This document shows, one piece after another, positions 62,706 to 63,382 of a DNA stretch of 63,382 nt. How positions within the stretch are numbered: the first letter of the stretch is position 1; every line of letters starts with the position of its first letter. The notes beneath the pieces were generated by a model. It was not told the DNA's origin, ran no database searches, and saw only the letters and a program-made list of their open reading frames with translations. Location: the NCBI GenBank assembly GCA_902593475.1, contig CACJIM010000006.1, positions 1-63,382 of the forward strand. Reading direction: 5' to 3'. The position numbers and the translations under genes are program-made. This stretch comes from an uncultured Candidatus Actinomarina sp. Its GTDB lineage: Bacteria > Actinomycetota > Acidimicrobiia > Actinomarinales > Actinomarinaceae.

Positions 62706-63054
62706 AAAAACATATTACCAGTCCAACTACTGTTGTAACACTGGTTGATACGATTGATGAAATCAATACTGATGTAGTTGAATCTTGCTGAACAAAAATA
62801 ACAGATAATTCATCGATCAAAGACCTAAACATCTGAAACTCTTCTTCTGACATTTCACCTTGAAAAAGAACAATGTTGCTCTCAAGAAACTCGATCATTC
62901 CATTAAAAAATCTAAAAGCGCTTAAAGTAGTTAAGGTTGCAACTGCTAAATAAATTGCAATTCCCTTTTGCAACGCCCCGTTCAGGTTAAGGAGGTCATT
63001 ATATATATATTTATCAAGACGTAAAATTTTTGAGAATATTTGTCTTTCACTCAT
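62683..63054 (-). CDS. Small membrane protein, unknown
   Basis: The 123-residue protein has a basic N-terminus (MSERQIFSKILRLDKYIYND), one helix at about 31-48 (GIAIYLAVATLTTLSAFR), an acidic extramembrane loop (EGxxEEEFQMFRSLIDEL-like), and a second helix near the C-terminus (LISSIVSTSVTTVVGLVICFF). No family is recognised. It is divergent from the DUF1475-like gene, with 31 nt between the starts. Confidence 0.6.
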   Translation of the reverse strand: MSERQIFSKILRLDKYIYNDLLNLNGALQKGIAIYLAVATLTTLSAFRFFNGMIEFLESNIVLFQGEMSEEEFQMFRSLIDELSVIFVQQDSTTSVLISSIVSTSVTTVVGLVICFFDSKISV

Positions 63055-63085
63055 TTTTAATTTTTCCTTATTTAAAATCTATCTT

Positions 63086-63382
63086 ATGACTATAACAAAA
63101 ATTATTTCCTACTTTATAACTCTTTCTATGGCTGGAGTGATATTTTGGGCACAAGGAGAGGTCACAATTTTTGACTCGCCAATTCCTGATTTACCTTGGG
63201 GTATTGTTTCATTAGTTGATCTTTACTCTGGATTTGTTTTGTTTAGTCTTTGGATTTTCTACAAAGAGAATGTTTTGCCGGCTATAGTATGGACATTTTT
63301 TGTTATGACTTTAGGAAGCTTTACAATTGCTTTATATGTTATTTACAGTATTAATAAGTCTGATGGAAATATTCAGAAATTT
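63086..63382 (+). CDS. DUF1475-like membrane protein, partial (runs off the window)
   Basis: The open frame from ATG 63086 runs to the right edge with no stop, giving 99 residues. It has three helices, and WGIVSLVDLYSGFVLFSLWIFYKEN in the middle recalls the DUF1475 family (short membrane proteins in plants and bacteria). The function is unknown. The protein may end soon after the edge, since family members are about 100-110 residues in bacteria. The identification is from memory of the pattern. Confidence 0.6.
   Translation, partial: MTITKIISYFITLSMAGVIFWAQGEVTIFDSPIPDLPWGIVSLVDLYSGFVLFSLWIFYKENVLPAIVWTFFVMTLGSFTIALYVIYSINKSDGNIQKF

Noticed and set aside
1-63382. CRISPR arrays, insertion sequences, prophage, rRNA or further tRNA genes
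   Set aside because: No spaced repeats, transposase or phage-like frames were seen, and apart from the riboswitch leaders and the tRNA-Sec gap the intergenic space is under 100 nt everywhere.
1-63382. Other selenoproteins in this window
   Set aside because: I looked for genes shortened at TGA near thiol-redox motifs; apart from selD every recognisable family has its expected ends, so none is claimed.

Overview
The window is 63.4 kb of A+T-rich chromosome (about two thirds A+T by eye) from a small-genome, probably marine actinobacterium. The best guess is a relative of Candidatus Actinomarina (Acidimicrobiia). This rests on low G+C, very tight gene packing, a caa3-type oxidase set with an actinobacterial-type CtaG, an F420-type luciferase-like oxidoreductase, the topA-tmk-holB neighbourhood, and frequent TTG starts. 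The assignment is inference; there is no rRNA in the window. Almost everything is coding. The longest non-coding stretches are the two riboswitch leaders and the gap holding the tRNA-Sec gene, all under 200 nt. I see no insertion sequences, prophage, CRISPR array or origin.

Layout. 1-3.7 kb: methionine/SAM genes metX (cut by the left edge), metY and metK on the minus strand, with one SAM-clan riboswitch before metY and another before metK. 3.7-15.5 kb: transporters, an AlkA-like glycosylase, a cytochrome P450, a beta-lactamase-fold hydrolase, holB, tmk, topA, a glycosyltransferase and a two-domain histidine phosphatase. 15.5-18.8 kb: membrane pyrophosphatase and a cation/proton antiporter. 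18.9-26.7 kb: an exporter, leuCD, alanine dehydrogenase with an indoleamine 2,3-dioxygenase, a photolyase-related protein and a phosphodiesterase. 26.7-32.3 kb: tldE, tldD, the principal-type sigma factor, ctaA with a small HTH-membrane protein, and a selenocysteine tRNA. 32.3-39.6 kb: a GroES-like small protein, hflX, gnd, an M1 aminopeptidase, an LLM oxidoreductase and a Ca/Na exchanger. 39.6-49.5 kb: lgt, ctaB and the cytochrome oxidase operon ctaC-D-E-F-G, then an unknown membrane protein, isocitrate lyase, an SDR and a zinc ribbon. 49.5-54.6 kb: a blue-copper/beta-helix lipoprotein, a PfkB kinase, a large acyl-CoA dehydrogenase and a CoA-binding protein. 54.6-63.4 kb: rmuC, a glycosyltransferase, a hydrolase, selD, a class IV aminotransferase, nadE, a DUF4332 protein, a MobA-like nucleotidyltransferase and small membrane proteins.

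The most striking signals are: (1) a selenocysteine trait, seen as a tRNA-Sec and a selD whose own catalytic position is an in-frame UGA followed by a hairpin; and (2) two SAM riboswitches whose P3-loop/3'-tail pseudoknots differ in sequence but keep pairing, the metY copy followed by mutually exclusive hairpins around the Shine-Dalgarno. Genome streamlining is very visible: six of seven convergent gene pairs overlap, four of them by exactly the 4-nt shared stop codons.
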